From Diadema setosum (lineage: Eukaryota > Echinodermata > Echinoidea > Diadematoida > Diadematidae), in contig NC_092701.1 in NCBI RefSeq assembly GCF_964275005.1, positions 36,533,520 to 36,597,519 of the forward strand: a stretch of DNA of 64,000 nt, in the 5' to 3' direction. The notes under the pieces are model-generated. The model saw nothing but the letters and a program-made list of their open reading frames with translations, was not told the DNA's origin and ran no database searches. Below, piece by piece: positions 53,301 to 63,411 of this stretch. Positions within the stretch are counted from its first letter, which is position 1; every line of letters starts with the position of its first letter. The position numbers and the translations under genes are program-made.

Positions 53301-56300
53301 GTACATCCCCCTCCCTCCCCTTAGAAACTTGCGAAAAAAGGAAAACTGTTTGTGACAGCATTACTACCTTGTGGGAATCGTCAATAGAAGGTGCTCCATG
53401 AGCGTGCCGGGATGCATTATGCTAACTATGGAAATTTGAATCCCCTTTGTTCAACATGCAGTACTGAATCACGTCATCTTAAATTTTATCTTGATTTTTT
53501 TTTTGTTTTTTGTTTTGTTTTGGGATATCAGGAACACATTGTTACCCCCTTATACCCACCTCCTGGATCGTTCCACATCGATCGTATCGAGTGGTGATGG
53601 CAACGTGATCGAAGTCGTGATAGTAGCCAACGCAGTTGTCATCGATGAAGTGGATGTCGCCGGGGCCGTCCTGGCTATCAAGAAGCGATCTGTCAACATA
53701 CAGCGTCATCGATGTGCTGCCGCAGACGATATCATTGTCTAAAAAAAGCAAGGCGGGAAATTTAGCGACATAAACTGCATCGATGCTTGACTGCTGAAAT
53801 GACTCTGTTTGATAATGACGATGAAGTGATATTTACCCCAGCCCCACTCACTGTTATTTAGGGTACGCATAATATGCTCGTTCCCGTCCTTTGAACCCCC
53901 CCCCCCCCCCATCTCAGAACTGCCAACATTTCTGAATCCCCATTTTTGCGGGCTTTTTGCAGGCTTTTCCAGCATGGGAGACCCCTTAAAACCGGAACAA
54001 TGCTCAATGCACTCCCTACTTCAGGTCAGCTCTAAGTTCCAACCCCCAACCTCAAGAGACAGACACCTCAATCTCATCTCAGGTAGGCTGTCATTTCAAG
54101 ACATTTTATAGGAAAGATTCTTTTGTGTTCAAGATGTAATATCAGAACTCATAAGAAAAAAATAAAAATCTCATGACGTAAATGTTTGTTAAATTTTGCT
54201 ATAGAAATAAGGCATCTTTTGTCATGGTTGTAAATGAAATCTCCGGGTGAAAGTTCTCGCGCCGGAATTCGTCGCACGAAGAACACCCCGTGACCAGAGA
54301 TTTAGAGTCTCTCCGATCCCGGACGGGCGGGGAGATAATTACGGTCTACTTAAGGAAGCCATTTCGGTGTTAGCGTTGCTCTCACACAGAACGTTGCTTT
54401 ATTACCTAAATATTGCTCGGTACCCCTATCTACACTTGGGCAAAAAGGGACATGGTGTTTAGGCAAAACATCTTTCTTACAAGAGTGTCCAAACACAGCA
54501 AGATTCGAATCCGGGACCTATTCTTTAGGAGTTCGAGGTCTCATCCACTAAACCAATTCAGCCCAACCCAATAATGGGAATGTGCATGGTGGCCGTTTTC
54601 TGAGCAAACAGTCTGTGCCCAAGTGTAAAAGAACAAATATTATCACTCGGGTGCTTGAAAATAGAACCAAAAAAAAAAAAGAAAAAAAAAAAAACACCCT
54701 CCAGTATCACAATTGCTCGTTTTGAAATAACAATGGCGCTTGTGTGCACACATGGTTTTAAACGAACTCTGTAAAATGTCTGTAGATATGTCGTGAATCG
54801 GACTACATGTCGCTTGATTACCACACCTGGATATTCCGTCACTGTGACGTCAGTGTACACTTCGCGTGGAGTTGTGTCTGATAATTTTGAAACAAAACAA
54901 ACAATATTGTAAACAAGCGCAGGTCACATTATTCATTGTATTAACCATCATAAGAAAAAAAATCATAAATTCCCCTGTAAACAAACAAAGAAACAATTTT
55001 CTTACATCTACTAAGAGAGCTGACCAAACGTAAGTAAGATTTTTCTGTCCTTTCTTTCATTTATTTCCATCGAGAGTGTTTGGAGAATACGGATTTATTT
55101 TGTTTTACTTTTTTTTTTTTGCTGCCTAAATTCTTATGCGCTGTCCAAATATCATTTTCAACAAACAAAATGTAATGGAAGACCAGTGAATACTCCAATA
55201 TTTATATGATCGAAGTAATCCAGCTTGAGTAATACCTCACTTTAAGAATAACCCATGAGGAAATTGGTAAATGACAAATATCTGTATGCATCAAAGCGAT
55301 GTAAAATATGAACTTTAGATATTCATCACCATGAGAGTTTAACTACAATAGCTGGTCAAATGACCAATATTTCTTAACATGAAAATGACGTATATATTTG
55401 AGCAATTCCTCACCATAAGAATAAACTGCGGGAGAGGGTGGGTAATATTGACAATGTCTATCTACATCACGATGACGTGTATACTTGATTAAATCCTCAC
55501 CACAAAAATAAAACAAACACAAAAATACAAACAACAACTGTAGGAGGTGATCAAATGGCCGAGACTCTACGCATGCACTTAAGTAATTCCTCACCATCAT
55601 AAGAATAACATCGCACTCCGGCATCTTCATGGTGCCCGCAGTTGTGGTTTCCTATGCCATTATGAGGGCAGTCAAAGATACTGTCTTCATTTCCATAACA
55701 AGCGACGTTATCGAGATAGATTGGACCAGTTCCCCCGCCAAACATCTGGATGGCTTCCGAGGCTCCATCAAAGCCAAGACTTCGGCAGACAACCAGGGCG
55801 TCGTTATAGCCCCATCCATCATCGCAGACAGTGCCCCAAACTCCAGCATAGTAGACCTCTACTCGCCCGTGCCGAGAGCTGGAACCGTCCACCAGCCTCA
55901 CTGTGGACCCTGGAAATATGTAGCACTCATTTTGACAACTTCAGAGTCGATTTTTTTTTCTCCCCTTCCAACAAAAAGGAAGACAGTATCAATACAATTC
56001 GATTCAAATTCATTTTCACTTTTCGCCAGGCGCGCGCCCCCTATTTATTTCTTCTAAAAACAAAAGAAATACAAAAAATGGGGGTGGGGTGCGCGCGCCC
56101 CCCTTTAATTTTGCAAAGGTGCCTCCCCTTTACGGAATTCCTGGATTCGCCCCTCCTCATTTGTCTGTGCTCCTTTCAAAACATTTCAAAGGGGCATTCC
56201 AGACGATTTTCATAATTTCACATCATGTAATTCATAAATCGACAACTACAACTTTAGAATCTATTGTGGTGAGTAGAGAAACCAATACTGTGAAAAATCT

Positions 56301-59300
56301 TAAACAAATTATAGTGAACAATAGCTGTGTTCAGACGGGGACAGTTTTGGTCGGAGTACCTTCGGAGGAAGGGTCGGAGGAAGCTTGGTCGGAGCAACTT
56401 CGGAGGAAAGGTCGGAGTAGTGCCCGTCTGAACAAGGTCGTGGTAACTCCCTCCGCTCGGAGGAACTTACCACGACCTCTTCCTCCGACCAAGATACTCC
56501 TGAGTTTTCTCAGGAGTATCTCGCTACCACGACTAGCCGATCGGAGTAAATTGCCCGTGTGGACAAGCCCTCGGAGTATCTATGAACTTACATACCTTAC
56601 GACCTAGGTAAAACTTCCTGGGTCAAATTGCAATGTTGACTTTTTTTTTTTATTTATATGATTTATTTCGAAATCACATGAAATCACAATATTTACAAAT
56701 AATCATCAATCAGCAAAAACGAGAAAAAGAAAAAAAGAAGAAAAAAAGTGACAAGAGCAATTCTGAGATAATATAAAAAGAGAACCACCATGATTCATCA
56801 ATAAGTAGTAAGGCAAAGCTTCCTCAAAGACCCCCGTCTCATAGCACACCCAGGGAGAGTGGCTCCCCCAGTGGGGTCCCCAGGTCTGAAAGAGGACCAT
56901 ACCCTCTTACTCAACGACAAAAGTCACACCTTATCCTACACAATCAAAATTTACTCACCTAATCATCCCTCAAAACTACACATTCTCAACTCATCTCGAA
57001 ACATCTTTAGCATTGTAATTCAAACCACTACATAAAGCCTAAATCAGACTGCAATGTTGACATTTTGCGAGTAGGGCCTACACGTGCGCGTGCAGTACAA
57101 TTTTAACCTAGCCGATTGCGACGAAGAAGCCATGGAATATTATAGCGCTCAGAAATTCTCATGGACAAGCATGGAGAAGACAAAATAATGCCGCTGGTAA
57201 AAAACAATCGTATGGTCGACGTACGCGGCACTACATCTTCCGGAAGGTACACCGACCCTCCACGGTGATCCCCTCGAAGGCCGTGGTAAATTGGTCGGAG
57301 TTTCTTCCCACGACCGTCGTGTGGACACAGGGTCGTGGTAAGATAAGTATAAATTTTAATTTTAATTGCCGCGCCATAAAATTTTACTCCGACTAGAAAT
57401 ACGTCTGAACATGGCAGTAGCTGTGTTCAGACGGAGGCAGTTTTGGTCGGAGTAACTTCGGAGGAAGGGTCGGAGGAAGCTTGGTCGGAGTAACTTCGGA
57501 GGATGGGTCGGAGTAGTGCCCGTCTGAACAAGGTCGTGGTAACTTCCTCCGATCGGAGGAACTTACCACGACCTCTTCCTCCGAACGAGATACTCCTGAG
57601 TTTTCTCAGGAGTATCTCGCTACCACGACTAGCCGGTCGGAGTAATTGCCCGTGCGGACAAGCCCTCGGAGTATCTATTAACTATACATACCTTACGACC
57701 TAGGTAAAACTTCCTGGGTCAAATTGCAATGTTGACATTTTGCGAGTACACGTGCAATTCTAACCTAGTCGATCGCGACGAAGAAGCTAGCGCTCATGCA
57801 GAAATTTCCATCAACCAGAATGGAGGAGACAAATGCCACTGGTAAAAAAACAATCGCATGGTCGACGTGCGCGGCGCTATCACTTCCAGAAGTTACACCG
57901 ACCCTCGCACATAGATTAGTCGGAGTTTCTTCCCACGACCGTCGTGTGGACACAAGGGTCGTGGTAGGATATGCATTAATTTGAATTTTAATTGCCGTGC
58001 CATAAATTTTACTCCGACTAGAAATACGTCTGAACATGGCTTAGGCTGCTTTCACATAGAAGTATACTATTCGGGTATTCGGGCTCGTTTTTCGAGGGCA
58101 CGCGAATAGCTTGAATCGAACGATAGGATTTCCTCACACCGGTTCACATAAGAGGGCACTATTCGAAAGTACCGAATACCTGCGAAAAGTATAGCAAAGT
58201 GGGAATCGAGCTTGTTCGATTTTCTTGCAGCGTATACCGTCTCTCGTTTATGAAATAATGACACTTTTGGTCTGGATTTGCCCGTTAGCAAATATAAGCA
58301 TGTAGACCGACATTCTGACGCAGTTTAGAAATTGTTAATAAGATTTGCTGCGATGTAGGAGGAAGAAATCCTCACTACATGGGATGGTGAGTTGACGGTG
58401 CGGGTGATGGTGTATTCGGTGCTCGAATAGCGAATAGCGAATAGCGAATACCGAATACTTCTATGTGAAAGCAGCCTTAGAGTTGATGACATGGGAGGCT
58501 CACATATTATTTCAGAAATGTAGCTATGTAATTGCATTAAAATACCGCTTGCTTAACAAGCCCACCTGTGTAGAATCTATGCATACCTTCTTCTTTTGTT
58601 CTGCTTTCTTGAGCCCCAGCTCATGCATTCTTATGGTGAGGCTGCCATGTCATCATCCTTGTTCATTGCAATTTGCTATAAATTTTGAAAATGTTCTTAT
58701 TCCTCATTCCAATCACTATGAATTCTGAACCACTGTACTCAGTATAATTAATTTACAATTGTTCAAATGCAAAAGTCTGAATATCATCCGGAGGTGTCCT
58801 TTAAGCTTCTTTATTGTTTGTCGCTTTAAGATACATGCACATGATCCTGCAGTATGACTGCCTAGTTTCAGTTGGCGCCTTGATTTAAACGCTGCCATAT
58901 AGTACTTGACAGGTTTCTCGGTTGAGCAGTTATTTGCCAATTTCCACTAGAGACCCCATGATGTTCCGCGATTGAACACTGCTCATTGTTCCTGAATTCT
59001 GTCTATAATCAGTGCACAAAATACACAGAAACGAAATTGAAAAATCCCCCAAAATACTTTTGAACAAAAACAGTCCCAAGAAAAGTATCTTTTTAGACAG
59101 AAATTCTTCGGAAGAGGGTAAGAGGCAAAAGGAGATTTTGACACATTATTTTTTCCTTGCTGTCGATCTTCCTGTTTTGATGCAGAAGAGGCACTGTCTA
59201 TCCAGAACACTTGGAACATTTCAGTGTCTCTGCATGCAATGTAAAGCTATTATGATTGTCACCTTGGCCATAATTTATACAGATAACTATACTGTGCAAT

Positions 59301-60070
59301 TCTTACTGTACAATTGTAAATGTTCCAAAAGTCACAATTACTAGAACAGCACTTATGATAAAAATTTCAAAGGGTATTGAAAAAAAAATTGAATACGTAT
59401 TCCCTTCAAAATAAAATTAAAAATAGCTATTTCAATGAGACATACAGTTTTATTCATTATTATTGTTGTTCGTATTCTTGTTTTGTTTTAGTAACTTCAG
59501 TAGATCAAATACCTGGGTCTCCAATAGTGATAATCTCCGGGGTCGTGGGAAGCCGGTCCGTTGTACCTGGCATGCATGAAGGAACAACAAAAGTACGATT
59601 TTAATCAAAACTTACTCATAACTGTGTTAGAATCTTCGCGAAAATGTTTTTCACGAAATATTCCCCGTATCAGATAACTGCATAGTAAGTTTATCGCTTC
59701 CTCCAGTGTGCGGAAATCAAATTTGTAAGCATTAGCCTTTTCATTTGTTGATTTTTTTTTTTTAAACTAAAGTGGTACAGCTTGCGTATCTGGATGCTCA
59801 CTTGTAAAGTCGTTCTGGTTCACAATACTAATCTCAGTCTATCCATAGGAATAAAAGGGGGTGCTGTGGCAAATTGGATAAGACTCCCGACTCCCGCCCA
59901 ATGCTTACGTTCGCGATCCTGTTATGGAAAACATGTTTTACCCACCATGTCCCTCTTGAGCCAGGTGTACTGGCAACGCTAGGATAATAATAATGGCAGG
60001 GCCCTCTGGTAGAGCAGTGGCAACACTGAAGAGGCTACCCTGGATAAATAAGATATTATTGTTATTATCA

Positions 60071-60123
<53 letters not shown>

Positions 60124-63100
60124 ATCATTATTATTACTATTACTATTATTATTACTATTATTACAACTTTTATTAGAGATTTAGACTTGACTGAAAGTAC
60201 AATCAAAGGGATAAAATCCCGTCGAGCAAGTCTTGCTGAATGATGACAGTGGAAGTTTTCTCTTTTTTTTTTGTAAGCAAAATGATATCTCATGTCTATA
60301 ATAATATCTATAATTCTATGCGGCCTCTCTACTTCGGAAACAAATATCTTCGCATACCTTAGAATCACTCCCATCATTGATAATCATTTCTTGTTTACTG
60401 TAAAGTATTTTACAGTTAACAGAAGTAGAAATTCCCAGATAATCCCTGTTGTTCTGCCCTAGATGTGTAGTGATTAGTATTAGCTGTCATGTGATTATAC
60501 CTTACCTGGGGATTCCGTCTCTGTGATGATAGGGTCAGTGACCACTTCTTGTGGAGTTGTGTCTGAACTTTTCAAAACAAAACATGTACAACTAATCCCT
60601 TCCGTGTTGTTAAATGTAAAGAAAAAAATCATAATAAAATCTCGTATATAAAAAAAATGCTTTCATATTTCCACCAAGAGAGCCGACCATGTAAATCGGT
60701 TTCTCCCTTCCTTCACGTGTTACCATCGAAAGTGTTTGAGGAGAGAGGATTCATTTTCTTTTTTGCTTGATTATTTTCTGTCCATATACAACCATACACC
60801 ACCACCCCCCCCCCAAAAAAAAAAAAAAATTAAAAAATGAAGATAGCATACGTTGATATCTAAATGATCAATCAACACATCTTGAGCAACACCTCAGCAT
60901 TAGGATGACCTTTGAAGGAGATTAAAAGGTATATAATTGTTAATATCTATATAATTGACGCATGTGTTTATCACAGGAATTAAACCGTAATAAATGGTCA
61001 AATGAGCACCATTGCTAAACATCAGTATGACGTACGTACTTGAGCAATTCCTCACCATAGGAATAAACTGTGGGAGGAGAGGGGTCAAAGTAGCTACATC
61101 ACAATGACGAAGGCCTGTCATACTTGACTATAATAGTCCTCGGCACAGAAATGATAGGAGCTGGTCAAATGGCAAAGATTTATGTGCATCAAAACAACAT
61201 AATCTATTTAAAGGGGATTGAGTGAATGCATCAATACCGGTAGAACACATCAGTGAAGCTTGAGGAAAACCTGACAATATGTTGAAAAGTTATGAGTTTT
61301 TGAAGTTTTGATGCCGCCCAAGCTGGACGAGAAGAGTACTACGGTCCTTGATGTCACCGCAGAACAACGATATAAAGAAAATATAACGAGAATTCAACAT
61401 TTTCTTTTAGTGAAAAGTGTACATTTTTTTTTTTGTACTTGTCGATGACATATGTTAAGTGCAGTACAAATTCTCCTGCATTTTGAAAAAAAGTACGCCA
61501 ATTTCTCTTCGATTATGCTGAATTTTTTTTTTACCTTTTTGAATTCTCTTAAGAATTTCTTTATAATCATTGTTCAGCTGTGACATCACTGACTGTTATA
61601 GTCTCGTCATCCAGCGTTTGCGGCACCAAAACTTTAAAAATTCATAACTTTTCAAAGGATTGTCCGATTTTCCTCAAACTTTCACGAATGTAATCTATTA
61701 ATATTCCTGCATTCACTCAAATCACGAGTATTTATTTATTTATTTATTTATTTTTTTTGGGGGGGGATCCTCCTCTTTAAGTAATTCCTCACCATAATAA
61801 GAGTAGCATCGCACGCCGATATCTTCATAGTGCCCGCAGTCGTGGTTTCCTATGCCATTGTGAGGGCAGTCAAAGATACTGTCTTCATATCCATTACAAC
61901 CCACGTCATCGAGATAGATTGGACCAGTTCCCCAGCCAAAATATTGTTGGGATTGCGCGACTCCATCAAAGCCAAGACTCCGGCAGACAACACGGGCGTC
62001 GTTATAGCCCCAATAATCGTCGCATACAGTGCCCCAAACTCCAGCGTAGTAGACCTCCACTCGCCCTTCAAGAGAGTTGGAACCATTCACCAGCCTCACA
62101 GTGGATCCTGTAAATATCAGTGCCCATTTTATTAGCACATTAGAGACGTTTTTTTCTCTTCCCTCCCAATACACACAATAGAAAGGGAGAAAATTGCAAA
62201 TACAATACAAATCAATTCAAATTCATTTTCACCATTTGCTAGAACGAAGTAACATTCACGTCACTCTTTTTAAACACAGAAATAATGTAAGCGGTACAAT
62301 GTGAAAGGAACAGAGTACAGAACAAGAGCGAAACATTATAATACATCATTTTATAACAACAAAAGTTGCAATAAATGACTATAAGGAGAAAAATATGCAA
62401 GGTTCGAAAAATAGAGGAATCCACTGAAAGTACGAGGCTTGTTATATTATATGGGCCTCTTTGAAGAAGAAAATCAATACAAAAAATAGTTTAGATATGT
62501 AGTCGTTAAATTGTAAATAAACAAGAAAACCGAAGAGATGAATAAATACAACCTCCCTGCCCAAACTATGACACATTATAGCTCTATGTAACTCGTCATT
62601 TTATCTGTGCTGCTTTTTAAACGTTTTTAGCGTTTTTGTTTGCCGCCTTCAGATACATGTACATGATCTTGCAGTTATGACTGCCGAGTTTCAATTGACG
62701 CCTTGATTTAAACGCTGCGACACACGAGGCACAGCAGGTGATAGGTTGCTCAGTTGAGCAGTTATTTGCCAATTTCCACTAGAGACCCTATGATGTTCCC
62801 CGATAGAACATTGCTCATTGTTCCTGGACTCCGTCTATATTCAGTCCGCAAAATACACAGAAAAGAAATTTAAAGCCGAAAAACAATTTATTTTTCTAAC
62901 AAAAAGAAGTTTCAAGAAAAGTATCTTGTTAGACACAATTTTTTTCCAAAGGAAAGAAGCACATAGATAGTTTCACACATTATTTTTCCTTTGCTGTCCG
63001 CCTTCCTTTTTTGATGCAGACAAGAGGCACTGTCTATGCAGATCACTTCGTACATTTCAGTGTCATTGCATGCAATGTAAAGCTTTTACGGCCGTCATCT

Positions 63101-63411
63101 AGACCATTATTTACAAATAAATATAATGAGTAATTCTATGCTATCGTTAGAACTGTACAATTACAAATAATTCAAAATTAACAATTACTTGGACAGCACT
63201 TATAATAAAAATTTCAAAGGATATTGAAAACTGCTGAATACGTATTCCTTTCAAAATAAACGCAAAAATAGCTGTTTCAATTAGACATACAGTTTTATTC
63301 ATTATTATTGTTGTTCGTATTCTTGTTTTGTTTTAGTAACTTCAGTAGATCAAATACCTGGGTCTCCAATAGTGATAATCTCCGGGGTTGTGGGAAGCCG
63401 GTCCGTTGTAT
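47205..63411 (-). CDS. Gene B (5' partial): SRCR-SRCR-ZP transmembrane protein
   Basis: Twelve minus-strand exons join in phase (63411-63358, 62107-61793, 60562-60506, 59566-59513, 55909-55595, 54877-54827, 53738-53560, 52712-52527, 50571-50354, 49182-49086, 48215-48029, 47374-47205) and give about 626 residues plus stop. Order: linker, SRCR, linker, linker, SRCR, linker, ZP domain with ten cysteines, RAKR furin-type site, transmembrane helix, short basic tail. The SRCR modules have six cysteines in the group A arrangement. SRCR modules bind proteins, glycans or microbial surfaces and ZP modules polymerise. DMBT1 combines both, so a surface or shed scavenger-like matrix protein is plausible. 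Signal peptide and any further N-terminal modules lie beyond 64000. It is paralogous to gene A. Confidence 0.9.
48029..48215 (-). CDS. Gene B exon: end of ZP-C with furin-type site
   Basis: 187 bp, phase 0-1. It encodes [19 protein letters not shown] followed by SRGC, then VSRAKRD, an RxKR cleavage site, and a Ser/Asn/Gly-rich spacer. The length is the same as the gene A exon. Confidence 0.93.
48436..48574. repeat. (ATTTC)n microsatellite
   Basis: A pentanucleotide array of about 135 bp in a gene B intron. It produces spurious Phe/His/Ile/Ser frames. Confidence 0.97.
49086..49182 (-). CDS. Gene B exon: ZP-C segment
   Basis: 97 bp, phase 2-0. It encodes (G)[13 protein letters not shown] and [17 protein letters not shown], matching gene A exon 8. 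Confidence 0.92.
49661..50055. mobile_element. MITE with long imperfect TIRs, TTAA-flanked
   Basis: Both ends read TTAA then GGGAT(C/G)GTA(T/C)AGT inward, and complementarity continues through CTTTAACTT, GAGATAGT.AGAAAC and GAATTCAA.GTTTATTTG for about 130 bp per side. The roughly 395-bp element is non-coding. The TTAA edges hint at a piggyBac-type origin but do not prove it. Confidence 0.7.
50354..50571 (-). CDS. Gene B exon: ZP-N/ZP-C junction
   Basis: 218 bp, phase 0-2. It encodes [40 protein letters not shown] and ends in NG before the next cysteine. Its acceptor is an ordinary TTGGTTTCAG with no SINE beside it, unlike gene A. Confidence 0.93.
50643..51558. mobile_element. pogo/Tc1-mariner-like non-autonomous element
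   Basis: The ends CAGTAAACCTCG and the complement CGAGGTTTACTG are flanked by TA at 50641-50642 and 51559-51560. Subterminal GTCGA/TCGAC words (ATGAGTCGA, ATAAGTCGA) are symmetric. The 916-bp element is non-coding. CAGTRAACCTCG termini with a TA duplication are typical of pogo-group elements. Confidence 0.8.
51596..51806. repeat. Small inverted-repeat region with a 12-bp hairpin
   Basis: TTTTAAAATGGGCT and its near complement AGCCCATTTTATAA bracket about 200 bp. Inside, TGAGCCATGCGT and ACGCATGGCTCA (51679-51716) form a perfect stem with a 14-base loop. It could be a degraded MITE. Confidence 0.5.
52527..52712 (-). CDS. Gene B exon: ZP-N, second half
   Basis: 186 bp, phase 0-0. It encodes [19 protein letters not shown] and [18 protein letters not shown]. 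Nucleotide identity with gene A exon 6 is very high by eye, higher than expected for the surrounding introns. Confidence 0.93.
53560..53738 (-). CDS. Gene B exon: ZP-N, first half
   Basis: 179 bp, phase 1-0. It encodes [34 protein letters not shown] and [12 protein letters not shown]. The donor is GTGGGT. Confidence 0.92.
54405..54570 (-). mobile_element. tRNA-headed SINE fragment
   Basis: On the minus strand it reads GAATTGGTTTAGTGGATGAG (A-box region) and GGATTCGAATCTTGC (B box), followed by a body with a CCATGTCCC word shared with the SINE family at 59857. It is located next to a gene B linker exon. Confidence 0.65.
54827..54877 (-). CDS. Gene B exon: linker before ZP domain
   Basis: 51 bp, phase 1-1, between ATTATCAG and GTGTGG. 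It encodes [17 protein letters not shown], a Thr/Pro-rich linker probably O-glycosylated. It is homologous to the linker at 60562-60506, with a 6-bp length difference. Confidence 0.85.
55220..55594 (-). repeat. Tandem array of SRCR exon-end/donor-like units
   Basis: Downstream of the SRCR exon donor, units of about 85-105 bp each restart with a sequence resembling the last codons and donor of the exon (minus strand TATTCTTATGGTGAGGAATT). Positions are about 55595, 55500, 55415 and 55233. A parallel array lies after the other SRCR exon (about 61055 and weaker copies near 61135 and 60895). Confidence 0.7.
55595..55909 (-). CDS. Gene B exon: SRCR domain 2
   Basis: 315 bp, phase 1-1, one complete group A SRCR module of 105 residues: [85 protein letters not shown]. 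Six cysteines are present; the extra pair of group B is absent. It is about 85 percent identical to SRCR 1 by eye. Confidence 0.95.
56324..57415. mobile_element. DNA transposon X, copy 1 (with nested retroelement)
   Basis: It begins GCTGTGTTCAGACGGGGACA and ends ACGTCTGAACATGGC, that is imperfect TIRs sharing GTTCAGACG and GTCGGAGTA. The interior is rich in GGTCGGAGTA, CCACGAC and CTCAGGAGTATC words. It aligns along its length with copy 2 apart from the 410-bp insertion. It is non-coding and the superfamily is uncertain. Confidence 0.8.
56641..57050 (-). mobile_element. Retroposed insertion with 11-bp target duplication
   Basis: GCAATGTTGAC at 56630-56640 is repeated at 57051-57061. The insertion ends in poly(A) on the minus strand (plus-strand T run at 56641-56652) preceded by AATAAA-like words. 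Copy 2 of transposon X at about 57726 preserves the empty site. No coding domain was recognised; it may be a SINE, a LINE 3' end or a retrocopied UTR. Confidence 0.85.
57420..58040. mobile_element. DNA transposon X, copy 2
   Basis: Same termini (GCTGTGTTCAGACGG and ACGTCTGAACATGGC) and interior as copy 1, separated from it by only four bases. It is 621 bp and uninterrupted. Confidence 0.85.
58044..58476. mobile_element. PIF/Harbinger-like MITE with TTA duplication
   Basis: The perfect inverted ends GGCTGCTTTCACATAGAAGT are flanked by TTA at 58041-58043 and 58477-58479. A subterminal (CGAATAG)n run occurs on the right. It is 433 bp and non-coding. The 3-bp TTA duplication fits the PIF/Harbinger group. 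Confidence 0.85.
59513..59566 (-). CDS. Gene B exon: linker (duplicated copy)
   Basis: 54 bp, phase 1-1, acceptor CATGCCAG and donor GTATTTG. It encodes [18 protein letters not shown], a Thr/Pro linker. It differs from the copy at 63411-63358 at only two positions by my reading. Confidence 0.85.
59857..60175 (+). mobile_element. tRNA-headed SINE with (ATT)n tail
   Basis: It begins GGGGGTGCTGTGGCAAATTG, shares ACCCACCATGTCCCTC, GGCAGGGCCCTCTGGTAGAG and CTACCCTGGATAAATAAGA with the SINE at 24682-25146, and ends in ATT repeats (60060-60170). The B box is eroded (TTCGCGATCC). The duplicated block at 63683 shows the empty site (AATAAAA/GAGATTTAG). Confidence 0.88.
60506..60562 (-). CDS. Gene B exon: linker between the SRCR modules
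   Basis: 57 bp, phase 1-1, donor GTAAGG. It encodes [19 protein letters not shown], homologous to the linker at 54877-54827. Confidence 0.85.
61216..61723. mobile_element. Non-autonomous element with about 100-bp TIRs
   Basis: The left arm (GATTGAGTGAATGCATCAAT, TTGAGGAAAACCTGACAAT, TTGAAAAGTTATGAGTTTTT, AAGTTTTGATGCCGC) is complementary in order to the right arm. The element is about 510 bp with poly-T runs in the centre and no coding frame. It sits between gene B exons 60562 and 61793; a one-end relative lies at 10735-10825. Confidence 0.78.
61793..62107 (-). CDS. Gene B exon: SRCR domain 1
   Basis: 315 bp, phase 1-1, one complete group A SRCR module: [85 protein letters not shown]. It has six cysteines and the same donor GTGAGGAATT as SRCR 2. 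Differences from SRCR 2 are concentrated in the loop after RSLGFDG and after the first strand. Confidence 0.95.

Larger units (their letters stand above)
56188..58802 (+). mobile_element. Host copy of the GGGGCATTCCAGACG repeat, split by nested transposons
   Basis: The left part (56188-56323) and the right part (about 58480-58802) together match the uninterrupted copy at 20168-20642. The break at GTGAACAAT.../...GAGTTGATGACAT corresponds to one point in that copy. Everything between is later insertion. Confidence 0.8.
58810..60432. repeat. Segmental duplication, copy 1 (pairs with 62630-63931)
   Basis: Long collinear similarity to 62630-63931, including the exon 59566-59513, with landmarks GCCTTGATTTAAACGCTGC, GCTCATTGTTCCTG, AGAGGCACTGTCTAT and AACTTCAGTAGATCAAATAC. 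It is interrupted only by the SINE at 59857-60175. Confidence 0.9.

Noticed and set aside
55629..56607. Plus-strand frames of 140-170 codons over the SRCR 2 region and transposon X (and 61830-62135 over SRCR 1)
   Set aside because: They are antisense shadows of SRCR exons and repeat sequence; the minus strand carries the cysteine pattern and splice sites.
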